49,159 bases of DNA from Bradyrhizobium hipponense (GCF_008123965.1 NZ_VSTH01000064.1:1-49159), one strand, 5' to 3'; shown: positions 15,594-25,784, counted from the first letter of the stretch. The notes: generated by a model not told the origin, from the sequence alone. Numbers and translations: made by a program.

Positions 15594-15621
15594 GGGAAGC
15601 AGTCCATCCTTTTTGGGAAGC
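15592..15621 (+). repeat. paired GGGAAGC motifs beside the integrase start
   Basis: ATGGGAAGC (15592-15600) and TTGGGAAGC (15613-15621) are 22 bp apart on the same strand, about two helical turns, and lie 130-160 bp from the junction in comEC. This is the usual distance of arm-type recombinase sites from an att core. Related pairs are at 63-80 and 11141-11158. Confidence 0.4.
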
Positions 15622-15744
15622 ACCGGGGACGCGAACCAGTGATCAATTGTGACCGCAGGTGAACGAAGCCGCCACGTGCTTCTTGGCCTAAGCCGTTGAA
15701 AACTGTGGATTTAGAAGCTTCGTGAATGCTTCTGATCGATGAGG

Positions 15745-15780
15745 CTATCTGTTAGCCGGAGATCGAGAGCACATGGCCAA
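15745..15780. other. element/chromosome junction in comEC (candidate attachment site)
   Basis: On the minus strand comEC reads ...GHVLSISG and then TAA. In other ComEC proteins the S-I-S-G motif is followed by an aromatic or hydrophobic residue, then His. The chromosomal side therefore ends at or just after GGAGATCGAGAGCACATGG (plus strand, 15758-15776), and sequence left of about 15753 belongs to the element. The shared core cannot be measured without the other junction. Confidence 0.6.
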
Positions 15781-16666
15781 GGCCCGAGATGAACGTCGCG
15801 TCGTTGACGGGCGTGGTGATCGCGTCGCGCCGCCCCGTGAGCAGCGCGGTCGCGATCGCGCGGTTGTCGCCGTCGAGGGTAGCGCGGATGCGCGCGTCGA
15901 TCGCATCGCGCAGGCCCTGCATGAAGGCGGCGTAGCGCAGCTTCAAACCGCCGGCATCCGGCGGCACCGATGCCGTGATCGCGCCCATCACAAAGCCGGA
16001 GGCGCCGATGCCCTGGAAGAACATGTCGCGGGAGAAATCGTAGCTGCCGGGCCGCACTGGCGACAGCGGCGGCATCAGCCGCGCTTTCAATTGCACGAAG
16101 CTGCCGACTTCGGGCGCAGTGCCCTTGCGCACCGAGAGCCGTACCCGCTCGAGCCTGACGTCGCTGCGCTGCGCCTCCATCGCGGTCACGCGCAGCACGA
16201 AACGGTCGGTGCGCTCGCGGATGTCGCGGGTCTCGACGAAGCCGGACAGCGAGACCGAATAGAGCGGCTTTGCCAGCACGGTATGCGCGATGCGCGCCGT
16301 CTTCCAGGTCGCCACGGCAAACCCGGCCGCGACCGCTGCGATCATGATCGCCGGCCCGAACAGCCGGCTCCGCCGCAGCAGGACGGCACCGATCGTCAGC
16401 GCAGCCGCCGTTACTGCGGCCACCCACAGCACCGGCTCATGATCGGCGGCGAAATACAGCGCGATGCCGCAGCCGAAGGCGACGGGCAGCCAAGGCAGCA
16501 GCCGCCCGGCGCCGGCCTCTGCACTCGCCCATGAGCGCAATGTCTCGACGATAGAGGGCCAAACGCCAAAGCCCGCCGGCACGAAGCCACCGGCAGGAGC
16601 AGCCCTGCCGACCGGCCAAGTCCCTGCGACACCCTGGGACCGAACTGGCCGGCCCGGCTCCGCCAT
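15752..16666 (-). pseudogene. comEC: comEC, 5' part only, truncated by the integrated element
   Basis: A 304-residue stub of the DNA-uptake channel ComEC/Rec2, which normally has about 700-770 residues. Present are an N-terminal hydrophobic region (about 58-115), the DUF4131/OB-fold part (YSVSLSGFVETRDIRERTDR to SFVQLKARLMPPLSPVRPGS) and DGDNRAIATALLTGRRDAIT leading to ISGLGHVLSISG, the conserved start of the competence channel domain. The stop follows at once. The transmembrane channel and the C-terminal metallo-beta-lactamase-like domain are missing from the window and would lie beyond the element. The stub cannot transport DNA. The start at 16666 is the most upstream plausible one; a later GTG or ATG is possible. 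Confidence 0.85.
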
Positions 16667-16761
16667 TCCCCTGCACCTTACGATACGCGACTGACTTGGA
16701 GGCTACCGGAACGTGCAGGCCGGCGAATAGCGGTACGGATCAGGAACGGTCGGGCCGAGCC

Positions 16762-16995
16762 CTACTTTTCCTCTTCCATCGTCACCGCGACCGCGGCCTT
16801 GGCCGACAGCCGCACCTTGTTGCCCTCGACGTCGGCAACAAGCCCCTTGTCGATGAAGTGATGGTGGCCCTTGTGGCTGCCCTCGCCGCTGTCCTTCTTG
16901 GTCAGCTTGATGCGATTGCCCTCGACACGGTCGACCGTGCCGACGTGGACGCCGTCGGCGCCGATGACTTCCATGTGTTCTGAGATGTTCTGCAT
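16762..16995 (-). CDS. DUF2171-family protein, 77 aa
   Basis: Starts MQNISEHMEVIGADGVHVGT, then VDRVEGNRIKLTKKDSGEGS, H-K-G-H-H-H-F-I and VADVEGNKVRLSAKA. This is the DUF2171 pattern of a small PRC-barrel-like beta domain with a His-rich loop. The function is unknown; such proteins often occur in stress-related gene sets in rhizobia. GAGGAT lies eight bases before the ATG at 16995; the frame is open further upstream but Arg/Pro-rich. It is divergent from the MFS gene across 385 bp. Confidence 0.85.
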   Translation of the reverse strand: MQNISEHMEVIGADGVHVGTVDRVEGNRIKLTKKDSGEGSHKGHHHFIDKGLVADVEGNKVRLSAKAAVAVTMEEEK

Positions 16996-17380
16996 GATGG
17001 GATCCTCGTTGGGACCCACACAACGTTTGAGAGGCCTTTTGCGTTCGTTGATGACGGGCCGGCGGGTGCGCCATGGGCTTCTCCTATCCTGGGACGGAGT
17101 AGCCTCGGATCGAGCTGACTGAGCCGAAAGTCTCATAAGCTGCCGGCTCCCGGCGGGATTACACTGGTTTCCCCGCCTCCCCGACAGACGGGCAAGGGGG
17201 AGTGGAGGCTCGCGGTTCTAAGGCCGTTGGAGCTCTCCTCGGGTGGTCCAAAACCCCTGAGGCCAGGCGTTGCCGGCGCAACCGAATTGGGCGGCTGCAA
17301 CGCCCCGCATCACCGACTCCGCGGGAAGATCGACCGCTGAAGTGCGAGGAGATGATGTCTTGAAACCATAGGAGTTGCAC
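16996..17380. other. 385-bp divergent intergenic region without a supported gene
   Basis: It lies between the DUF2171 gene and the MFS gene and should hold both promoters. I could not place a clear -35/-10 pair and see no strong hairpin apart from short GC-rich inverted stretches near 17139-17157. Confidence 0.4.
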
Positions 17381-18709
17381 ATGGCCCTACAAGTACCGAG
17401 CGATTTTCGCCGCGTGATCATCGCTGCATCGGTGGGAAACGTCATCGAATGGTATGATTTCTACATCTTTGGCAGCCTGGCCGCAGTTCTATCGGTCAAG
17501 TTCTTTGAGCAGTCCCATCCCGTTGCGGCCCTGCTCAGCACGATCGCACTGTTCACGGCAGGGTTCCTGATCCGTCCGTTGGGCGCATTCCTGTTCGGAT
17601 GGATGGGGGATCGGGTCGGCCGCAAATACACGTTCCTCATCACGCTCAGCGGAATGGGATTGGGCACGGGAGCGATTGGGTTGATCCCGACCTACCAGTC
17701 GATCGGCCTCACGGCCGCGTTCGTTCTGTTCGGCTTGCGCATGATCCAGGGCCTGTGCCTCGGTGGCGAATATGGTGGCGCCATCACCTACGTTGCCGAG
17801 CATGTGCCGGACGACCGGCGCGGCTACTACACCGGCTGGCTCCAGACCTCTCCGACTCTCGGGATCGTCGTGTCGCTGGCCGTGATCATCCTGACGCGGA
17901 CGTATGCCGGTAATCAGGCATTCGACGAATGGGCGTGGCGTGTTCCGTTCCTGGCGTCCTTCCTGCTCGTGGCCATCGCGATCTACATTCGGCTCCAACT
18001 CCAGGAGACGCCGATCTTCCAGGAAATCAGGACCCGCGGCCAGATGACGAGGAATCCATGGAAGGAGGCCTTCCTCAGTTCGAACATCAAATTCATCGGG
18101 ATCGCCATTGTAGTCCTGATCGGACAGGGCGTGGTTTGGTACAGCGGTCAGTTCTGGGCGCTTTACTTTCTCCAGCAGGTCTCCAAGGTGGATGCATTGA
18201 CCTCCGCCTACATCGTGGGAGCTGCGCTACTCATTGCAACGCCGAGCCTGATCTTCTTTGGCTGGCTGTCGGATCAGATCGGCCGCAAGCCGGTGATCCT
18301 CGGAGGCATGTTGCTCGCCGCGATCACGTACTACCCGCTCTATCTGTGGCTGGGGTCGGTCACGCAGCCCGGAAATATCAACTATCCGATCGCGATCTTC
18401 ATCATCTTCATCCTCGTCTGCTACGTCGGGATGGTGTACGGGCCGGTCGGCGCATTTCTGGCGGAATTCTTTCCCGCCAGGATCAGATACACCTCGGTGT
18501 CCGTGCCGTACCACATCGGCAATGGCTGGGGCGGCGGATTGGTGCCGTTCATCACTTCGGCCGCCTTCGCGGCCACCGGCAGCATCGGCTATGCGCTGAT
18601 TTACCCGATTGCTGTCCCTGCGGTTTGCTTCGTGCTTGCCGTCTTCCTGATGCCGGAGACCCGCAAGATCAGCATCTGGCAACCGATCGAGCCCAGAACC
18701 GCATCGTGA
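17381..18709 (+). CDS. MFS transporter, metabolite:H+ symporter family
   Basis: A 442-residue inner-membrane carrier with twelve predicted hydrophobic helices. GNVIEWYDFYIFG near residues 19-31 is the signature first helix of the metabolite:H+ symporter family (KgtP, ProP, ShiA), and GWMGDRVGRKYTF near 72-84 is the MFS cytoplasmic loop 2-3 motif; a related GWLSDQIGRKPVI is in the second half. Substrates in this family include organic acids, osmolytes and shikimate; this one is not assigned. AGGAG is seven bases before the ATG at 17381. It stands alone; downstream, an imperfect inverted repeat at 18719-18757 separates it from the convergent SPW gene. Confidence 0.85.
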   Translation: MALQVPSDFRRVIIAASVGNVIEWYDFYIFGSLAAVLSVKFFEQSHPVAALLSTIALFTAGFLIRPLGAFLFGWMGDRVGRKYTFLITLSGMGLGTGAIGLIPTYQSIGLTAAFVLFGLRMIQGLCLGGEYGGAITYVAEHVPDDRRGYYTGWLQTSPTLGIVVSLAVIILTRTYAGNQAFDEWAWRVPFLASFLLVAIAIYIRLQLQETPIFQEIRTRGQMTRNPWKEAFLSSNIKFIGIAIVVLIGQGVVWYSGQFWALYFLQQVSKVDALTSAYIVGAALLIATPSLIFFGWLSDQIGRKPVILGGMLLAAITYYPLYLWLGSVTQPGNINYPIAIFIIFILVCYVGMVYGPVGAFLAEFFPARIRYTSVSVPYHIGNGWGGGLVPFITSAAFAATGSIGYALIYPIAVPAVCFVLAVFLMPETRKISIWQPIEPRTAS

Positions 18710-18718
18710 CGTGATCAA

Positions 18719-18757
18719 CTCTCCTCCGGCCGCCAGCCGATGGCGGTCGGAGAAGAG
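18719..18757. terminator. hairpin between convergent MFS and SPW genes
   Basis: CTCTCCTCCGGCCGCCA and TGGCGGTCGGAGAAGAG pair with one or two mismatches around a 5-base loop. There is no long T run, so termination is inferred from position and stem. Confidence 0.45.
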
Positions 18758-18773
18758 TGGACTGGCTTCCTTC

Positions 18774-19136
18774 TCAGCCGGCTCGGTGATGCCAGTGATC
18801 GTGCCACCAGGCGGTGACGTCGCGATCGGTCGTCAATTCCCAGGCAGCGAGCAAGATCACCAATAGGCCCGACGATACGCTGCTCACCGTGGCGGATGCG
18901 GACTCATAACCAATGGACCAAGGCGCCACCACCAGAGCCAGGCCCAGCAGCATTTCGCCCCATTCTTCCAGGTAGGACGGGATGACAAAGGCTTCTACGG
19001 CAAACAGCATGACGCCGAGCCCGAGTGCGATGGTGAACCAGACAGTTGCCCCGGATAGACCCAGGACAAAGGACGACAGGACCAGCCATACGCCCACCAG
19101 CAGGCTGACAGCGTCTTGCCAATGTTGGATACGCAT
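18774..19136 (-). CDS. SPW-repeat membrane protein, 120 aa
   Basis: Four hydrophobic segments: DAVSLLVGVWLVLSSFVLGL, VWFTIALGLGVMLFAVEAFV, MLLGLALVVAPWSIGYE and VSSVSSGLLVILLAAWELT. The V-A-P-W-S-I-G-Y patch and the equivalent L-V-L-S-S-F-V-L-G in the first half are the two SPW repeats of the family (PF03779), which are small two-by-two helix membrane proteins of unknown role. GGAGG lies nine bases before the ATG at 19136. The tail WWHDHWHHRAG is His/Trp-rich and could bind metal. Monocistronic by layout. Confidence 0.85.
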   Translation of the reverse strand: MRIQHWQDAVSLLVGVWLVLSSFVLGLSGATVWFTIALGLGVMLFAVEAFVIPSYLEEWGEMLLGLALVVAPWSIGYESASATVSSVSSGLLVILLAAWELTTDRDVTAWWHDHWHHRAG

Positions 19137-19379
19137 GATGCTCACCTCCCTTCTCACATTTATATGGGGTCGCAGCGCTCAAGAAGCATCCGTCCAGCCT
19201 GCGTTGTGTTGCCGCGATTATCGATCCAAGAGCCGGCGCCCAGTCCCGGCTGCCTGTGCCGCGGAAAGGCCCTTGCGAGTGCGCCGCACCAGGATGCAGA
19301 CTATCGATGCTTGACGGGTGTCAATATCGACCGTTCTCGGCGCCGCCCAGTTTGCGCCCAGCATGAGGAAGATGACGCC

Positions 19380-19562
19380 ATGCGAGAAATGGAAATCCAC
19401 GACTACGCTCGGCAGTTACTGGAAGCACATGGCCCCAAAGCCATCGCCGAAGCCGCTCAGAACGCCATCGATCTCGAGAAGAAGGGCGAGCTCGAATTGG
19501 CAAGAACCTGGCGGCATATCGAAGACGCGATGAAGCTGATGCGCGGGCCACACCAAAGCTGA
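19380..19562 (+). CDS. small helical rhizobial protein, 60 aa
   Basis: Reads MREMEIHDYARQLLEAHGPK, then AIAEAAQNAIDLEKKGELEL and ARTWRHIEDAMKLMRGP. It is all helical and matches a family of short proteins common in Bradyrhizobium (recalled), starting M-x-E-M-E-I-x-D-Y-A-R-Q-L and ending with a R-x-W-R-x-I helix and M-R-G-P. AGGAAG lies eight bases before the ATG. The function is unknown; the family is sometimes found next to stress or nitrogen genes. It is 165 bp upstream of the glutamine synthetase gene. Confidence 0.7.
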   Translation: MREMEIHDYARQLLEAHGPKAIAEAAQNAIDLEKKGELELARTWRHIEDAMKLMRGPHQS

Positions 19563-19727
19563 GGCTGCCGGCGCGCGTGCAAAAGCTGCCTGACCGCGAG
19601 TACCGCGCCATGCCGGGCTTGAGGCTGGCGCGATGCCGACGGTGAACGTGGACCACAGTCCGTCGCAAGCCGCTCGGCCGCGGCCGAACGGAACGCGATC
19701 TCAGGACGCTGATCTGGGAGCGAAACC

Positions 19728-21158
19728 ATGGTTCCGAAATGCGCGACAGCCGAAGACCTCGTGAAGGCCATCAAGGACGAGAAGGTCCAGATGATCGATC
19801 TGCGGTTCACCGACTTGCCGGGGGTTTGGCAACATTTTTCGGTCCCGCCGAGCGCAGTGAATGTCGATGCTCTCAGCGAGGGTATTGGATTCGACGGCTC
19901 ATCTATCCGCGGCTTCCAGGAGATCCAGGAAAGCGACATGCTCGTCGTCGCCGATCCGACGACGGCCTTCGTCGACCCTTATAGTCCGGCAAAGACGCTG
20001 GTCCTCATCTGCAACATCCGCGACCCCGTGACCGGCCAGTCCTACAGCCGGGATGCCCGCTACATCGCCCAGAAGGCCGAAACCCACCTCAACAGCACAG
20101 GGCGCGCCGATACCAGCTATTTCGGGCCGGAAGCGGAGTTCTTCGTCTTCGACGACGTGCGCTACGGTCAGGGGATCAATTACGCCTTGCATGAAATCGA
20201 TTCCAGCGAAGGCAGCTGGAACACGAGCAAGGACGAAGAGCCGAATCTGGCTCACAAGCCGCGCCCGAAGGAGGGATATTTTCCCGTTCCCCCGACCGAC
20301 AGCATGCAGGCGCTGCGCACTGAAATGGTGCTGACGATGGAGCAACTCGGAATCCAGATCGAAGCTCATCACCATGAGGTCGCAACTGGCGGCCAAAACG
20401 AAATCGACATGCGCTTCACCACCCTCACCCGTATGGCCGACAACTTGATGATCTACAAATACGTGGTCAAGAACACCGCGCATCAGTACGGCAAGACGGC
20501 CACCTTCATGCCGAAACCACTGTTCGAGGACAACGCGTCGGGCATGCACGTTCATCAAAGTCTGTGGAAGGGCGAGACCAACCTGTTCTACGACAAGGAC
20601 GACTACGCCCAGCTGAGCGAGCTCGCCCGCTACTACATCGGCGGGCTCCTGACTCACGCGTGGGCGTTGTGCGGGCTTTGCGCCCCGACGACGAACTCCT
20701 ATCGACGTCTGGTGCCGGGCTATGAGGCTCCAATCAACCTGGTCTACTCCCAGCGCAATCGCTCGGCCTGCTGCCGGATTCCAATGTATTCGCCGAACCC
20801 GCGGGCAAAGCGCGTCGAATTTCGTTCGCCCGATCCCTCCTGCAATCCCTATCTGGCTTTTGCCGCAATGCTGATGGCCGGCCTCGACGGTATCGACAAG
20901 CGGATCGACCCTGGCAGCCCGATTGACAAGAATCTCTACGACCTCCCGCCTGCAGAAGCGAAGGAGGTGAAGTCGACGCCGGGATCGCTGGACCAGGCGC
21001 TCGACGCGCTCGAGCGCGATCACGCGTTCCTGCTGCGCGGCGACGTATTCACCGCCGACGTGATCGAGACCTGGATCGACTACAAGCGAAAGAAAGAGAT
21101 CGACGCAATCCGGCTGCGACCGCATCCTTATGAATTTCATCTGTACTACGACACGTAG
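19728..21158 (+). CDS. glnA: glutamine synthetase type I (probable second copy)
   Basis: A 476-residue type I enzyme making glutamine from glutamate, ammonia and ATP. The N-terminal beta-grasp part has LRFTDLPGVWQHFSVP and F-D-G-S-S. The catalytic part has FGPEAEFFVFD, H-H-E-V-A-T-G-G-Q-N-E-I, NASGMHVHQSLWK, the Y-R-R-L-V-P-G-Y-E-A-P loop, and RVEFRSPDPSCNPYLAFAAM. Tyr404 in NLYDLPPAE is the adenylylation site, so GlnE control is likely. The ammonium-assimilating GlnA usually sits with glnB; here there is no glnB and the next gene is a TRAP receptor, so this is probably a paralogue. The end FHLYYDT also differs from the usual. GGGAG precedes the ATG. Confidence 0.9.
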   Translation: MVPKCATAEDLVKAIKDEKVQMIDLRFTDLPGVWQHFSVPPSAVNVDALSEGIGFDGSSIRGFQEIQESDMLVVADPTTAFVDPYSPAKTLVLICNIRDPVTGQSYSRDARYIAQKAETHLNSTGRADTSYFGPEAEFFVFDDVRYGQGINYALHEIDSSEGSWNTSKDEEPNLAHKPRPKEGYFPVPPTDSMQALRTEMVLTMEQLGIQIEAHHHEVATGGQNEIDMRFTTLTRMADNLMIYKYVVKNTAHQYGKTATFMPKPLFEDNASGMHVHQSLWKGETNLFYDKDDYAQLSELARYYIGGLLTHAWALCGLCAPTTNSYRRLVPGYEAPINLVYSQRNRSACCRIPMYSPNPRAKRVEFRSPDPSCNPYLAFAAMLMAGLDGIDKRIDPGSPIDKNLYDLPPAEAKEVKSTPGSLDQALDALERDHAFLLRGDVFTADVIETWIDYKRKKEIDAIRLRPHPYEFHLYYDT

Positions 21159-21236
21159 CGCGCAGATCCCGGGGGGCACCCGGAATCGCCGCGAGTTGGC
21201 GACTCCAAATGCATGAAAAGCCGAAGGAGAAACGCC

Positions 21237-22328
21237 ATGAAACGTCGTGAATTTCTGAGAACGGCAGGCATCGGGCTGGCCGCGTCAACCGCCGTTGCCA
21301 CGCCAGCCATCGCGCAGTCGATGCCTGAATTGAAATGGCGATGCACCACGAGTTGGCCGAAGTCGCTCGACGTTCCCTTCAGTGCATCAGAGACGCTTTC
21401 GAAATATGTCGCGGAAGTCACCGACAACAAATTTCAGATTCAGCCCTTCGCCGGCGGCGAGATCGTTCCCGCACTTCAGGCACTCGACGCGGTGATCAAT
21501 GCGACGGTCGAGATGTGTCACACCGCCGCCTATTACTTCATCGGCAAGGATCCCACCTTCGCACTCTATTGCTCCGTTCCATTTGGGCTGAATTCGCGCC
21601 AGCAGAATGCCTGGTTTCAGGATCACGGCGGCCAGGACATGCTCAACGAGTTTGGCAAGAAGTACAATTTATATGGCATCGCGGGCGGCAACACCGGCAC
21701 TCAGATGGGTGGCTGGTTCCGTAAGGAGATCAACAGCGTGGAGGACCTCAACGGGCTCAAAATGCGGATCGGCGGGTGGGCGGGCAAAACGCTTTCCAAG
21801 CTTGGCACAGTCCCGCAGCAGATCGCGGGCGGCGACATCTATCCGGCATTGGAAAAAGGCACCATCGACGCGACCGAATGGGTCGGCCCTTACGACGACG
21901 AGAAGCTCGGGTTCTACAAGGTCGCCAAGTACTACTATTTTCCCGGCTGGTGGGAGGGTGGCACGGCGCTGCATTTCCTCATCAATTTGGATAAGTGGGA
22001 TGCCTTGCCGAAGACATACAAGTCGCTGCTCACGGCGGCGTGCGGCTATGCGAACATGGATGTTCAGGCGCGGTATGATGCGCGCAACCCGCCGGCGCTC
22101 AAGCGCCTCGTGGCAAATGGGGCGCTCCTGCGTCCGTTCAGCCTGGCGGTGATGGAAGCCTGCCTAAAGGCTTCCAACCAGGTCAATGCCGAAACCTCCG
22201 CGTCCAACCCCGACTTCAAGAAGATCTACGATTCGCAGATGGACTTCCGAAATGACGAGAATCTCTGGTGGCAGGTCGCCGAGTACTCCTATGAAAGCTT
22301 CATGATTCGCACACGCCCCAAGGGCTGA
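21237..22328 (+). CDS. TRAP transporter solute receptor (DctP/TakP-like), orphan
   Basis: A 363-residue periplasmic binding protein. Residues 1-28 are a twin-arginine signal (MKRREFLRTAGIGLAASTA, cleaved after A-I-A). ELKWRCTTSWPKSLDVPFSA is the start typical of TakP-like receptors for 2-oxo acids and related carboxylates, and GGWFRKEINSVEDLNGLKMR holds the conserved arginine that binds the ligand carboxylate. GATEWVGPYDDEKLGF-like sequence follows near residues 212-227. No DctQ or DctM membrane subunit is next to it, so it must use one encoded elsewhere or act as a sensor. AAGGAG lies six bases before the ATG at 21237. It is 78 bp after glnA, same strand, probably co-transcribed. Confidence 0.85.
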   Translation: MKRREFLRTAGIGLAASTAVATPAIAQSMPELKWRCTTSWPKSLDVPFSASETLSKYVAEVTDNKFQIQPFAGGEIVPALQALDAVINATVEMCHTAAYYFIGKDPTFALYCSVPFGLNSRQQNAWFQDHGGQDMLNEFGKKYNLYGIAGGNTGTQMGGWFRKEINSVEDLNGLKMRIGGWAGKTLSKLGTVPQQIAGGDIYPALEKGTIDATEWVGPYDDEKLGFYKVAKYYYFPGWWEGGTALHFLINLDKWDALPKTYKSLLTAACGYANMDVQARYDARNPPALKRLVANGALLRPFSLAVMEACLKASNQVNAETSASNPDFKKIYDSQMDFRNDENLWWQVAEYSYESFMIRTRPKG

Positions 22329-22331
22329 ACA

Positions 22332-22376
22332 CCTAAAGCGCGATGAACTCAGGATGAATCATCATCGCGCTTTAGG
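22332..22376. terminator. CCTAAAGCGCGATGA hairpin between TRAP receptor gene and glnS
   Basis: Perfect 15-bp arms CCTAAAGCGCGATGA and TCATCGCGCTTTAGG around a 15-base loop, directly after the receptor gene stop. A close relative is at 45354-45386, so it also belongs to a dispersed repeat family. It probably ends transcripts from both convergent genes. Confidence 0.6.
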
Positions 22377-22385
22377 TCCTCGTTT

Positions 22386-22455
22386 GAGCATGATCTCCAA
22401 ACGCTCTGCGTTTGTCGGGAGGGAAAGCTGCTTCACACTTTTCCCGATCATGCTC
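22386..22455. repeat. GAGCATGATC palindromic dispersed repeat, copy 1
   Basis: The outer arms GAGCATGATC and GATCATGCTC enclose an inner GGGAAA...TTTTCCC element with GCTTCACAC. It is the same family as 45295-45341, in the opposite orientation, and each copy sits beside an AAGCGCGATGA hairpin. Confidence 0.6.
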
Positions 22456-22513
22456 GGGCCGATGGCGGCCAGCTGACGGAGGTTGCCAGCGGCTCCATCG
22501 CATCCGAATAGCC

Positions 22514-24193
<1,680 letters not shown>

Positions 24194-24337
24194 CCGAATA
24201 TCCTGTAGGGAAATCAGCGGTCCTTCTGCCAAATTCGCGTGGCTGAGCCAAGGCCTTAGCAGATCCGCTACCGGGCTTTAGTTATGCACCGGTCCTGTTA
24301 TATACCACCGCCTCCAATGCATTAGGCCCTGCCAAGA

Positions 24338-25762
24338 ATGACCGATTCCGTCGTCACGCGCTTTGCTCCCTCCCCGACCGGCTTCCTCCACATCGGGGGC
24401 GCCCGCACGGCGCTGTTCAACTGGCTCTATGCGAAGAAGCACGGCGGCAAGATGCTGCTGCGGATCGAGGATACCGACCGGGAGCGTTCCACCGAGGCGG
24501 CGATCGGCGCCATCCTCGACGGGCTGAAATGGCTGGAGCTCGGCTGGGATGGCGAGGTCATCTACCAGTTCAGCCGCGCCGCCCGCCACCGCGAGGTTGC
24601 CGAACAGCTGCTGGCGGACGGCAAGGCCTATCGCTGCTACGCCACCGCCGAAGAGCTCACCGCCATGCGCGAGAAGGCGCGCGCGGAGGGGCGCACCCGC
24701 CTCTATGACGGGCTCTGGCGCGACCGCGATCCGGCCACAGCTCCGTCCGACGTCAAGCCGACGATCCGACTGCGCGCGCCTCAGACCGGCGAGACCGTGA
24801 TCGAGGACCAGGTCCAGGGCCGCGTGGTCTGGCAGAACGAGAACCTCGACGATCTCGTGCTGCTGCGCGGCGATGGCAACCCGACCTACATGCTCGCGGT
24901 GGTGGTCGACGACCACGACATGGGCGTGACCCACGTCATCCGCGGCGACGATCATCTGATCAACGCCGCGCGCCAGAAGCAGATCTACGATGCGATGGGC
25001 TGGGCGCTGCCGAACATGTCCCACATCCCGCTGATCCACGGTCCGGACGGCTCGAAACTGTCCAAGCGCCATGGCGCTCTCGGCGTCGATGCCTACCGCG
25101 CCATGGGCTACCTGCCGGCCGCGTTGCGCAACTACCTCGTCCGGCTCGGCTGGAGCCACGGCGACCAGGAGATCTTCTCGACCGAGGAGATGATCGCGGC
25201 GTTCGACCTTGCGACCGTCGGCCGGGCCGCCGCGCGTTTCGACTTCGCCAAGCTGGAAAACCTCAACGGCCACTACATCCGCCACTCCGACGATCAATCG
25301 CTCGTGAAGATGTTCGAGGACGTGCTCGACCATGTGCCCGGCCGCAGCGACCTCAAGGCCAAGTTGAACGACACCACGCGCACGCAGCTTCTCAAGGCCA
25401 TGCCGAGCCTGAAGGAGCGCGCCAAGACGCTGATCGAGCTGATCGACGGCGCCTACTTCATCTTCGCCGACCGGCCGCTGGAGCTCGATCCCAAGGCGGC
25501 AGCGTTGCTGACACCGGAGAACCGCAAGCTGATCGGGCAGCTTCATTCCGCGCTGGAGAATGTCGAGACCTGGAGCGCGGCCAACGCGGAGGAGGCGCTG
25601 CGCGCCTTTGCCGAGGAAAATAGTCTCAAGCTCGGCGCGGTCGCCCAGCCGCTGCGGGCGGCGCTGACCGGACGATCGACATCGCCGGGGATTTTCGAGG
25701 TTTTGGACGTGCTCGGACGCCAGGAGAGCCTGGGCCGGCTCAGCGATCAGGCCAAGGACTAG
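24338..25762 (+). CDS. gltX: glutamyl-tRNA synthetase
   Basis: A 474-residue class I synthetase. RFAPSPTGFLHIGGARTALF at 8-27 holds the HIGH-type motif and GPDGSKLSKRHGALGVDAYR the KLSKR motif. The anticodon-binding domain is the helical C-terminal third. The length and start (MTDSVVTRFAPSPTG) match alphaproteobacterial enzymes. A TATATA box at 24298-24303 may be part of its promoter. The 3' end lies in a 12-bp tandem repeat that places a second in-frame stop four codons later. It is followed by gltA 182 bp downstream. Confidence 0.95.
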   Translation: MTDSVVTRFAPSPTGFLHIGGARTALFNWLYAKKHGGKMLLRIEDTDRERSTEAAIGAILDGLKWLELGWDGEVIYQFSRAARHREVAEQLLADGKAYRCYATAEELTAMREKARAEGRTRLYDGLWRDRDPATAPSDVKPTIRLRAPQTGETVIEDQVQGRVVWQNENLDDLVLLRGDGNPTYMLAVVVDDHDMGVTHVIRGDDHLINAARQKQIYDAMGWALPNMSHIPLIHGPDGSKLSKRHGALGVDAYRAMGYLPAALRNYLVRLGWSHGDQEIFSTEEMIAAFDLATVGRAAARFDFAKLENLNGHYIRHSDDQSLVKMFEDVLDHVPGRSDLKAKLNDTTRTQLLKAMPSLKERAKTLIELIDGAYFIFADRPLELDPKAAALLTPENRKLIGQLHSALENVETWSAANAEEALRAFAEENSLKLGAVAQPLRAALTGRSTSPGIFEVLDVLGRQESLGRLSDQAKD

Positions 25763-25784
25763 GCCAAGGATTAGGCCAAGGACC
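25749..25784 (+). repeat. three tandem 12-bp repeats across the gltX stop
   Basis: The unit AGGCCAAGGACT occurs three times head to tail with small changes (ACT, ATT, ACC). Because the unit is a multiple of three and includes TAG, it gives two in-frame stops four codons apart, with the C-terminal residues AKD repeated. Confidence 0.8.

Larger units (their letters stand above)
1..15753. mobile_element. integrative element (satellite or defective phage) inserted in comEC; left end outside window
   Basis: The right boundary is set by the abrupt end of comEC at 15752-15754, just upstream of a tyrosine recombinase gene that reads into the element. The contents fit an integrative element: integrase, AlpA-like factor, PC4-like protein, D5-family primase, a repeat region, a chain of overlapping unknown genes and a beta-helix protein with tail-fibre-like sequence. 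No capsid, terminase, portal or conjugation gene is seen, which suggests a satellite or a degraded prophage. The left end was not found. A TGGGAAGC/ATGGGAA motif pair at 63-80 resembles one at 11141-11158 and the copies beside the integrase, so the left end may lie close to the window start; this is inference. Cargo genes at 116-5980 could instead belong to a neighbouring island. Confidence 0.75.

Noticed and set aside
15594..15751. tRNA gene as integration target next to the integrase
   Set aside because: No cloverleaf or tRNA 3' end is visible; the junction falls in comEC instead.
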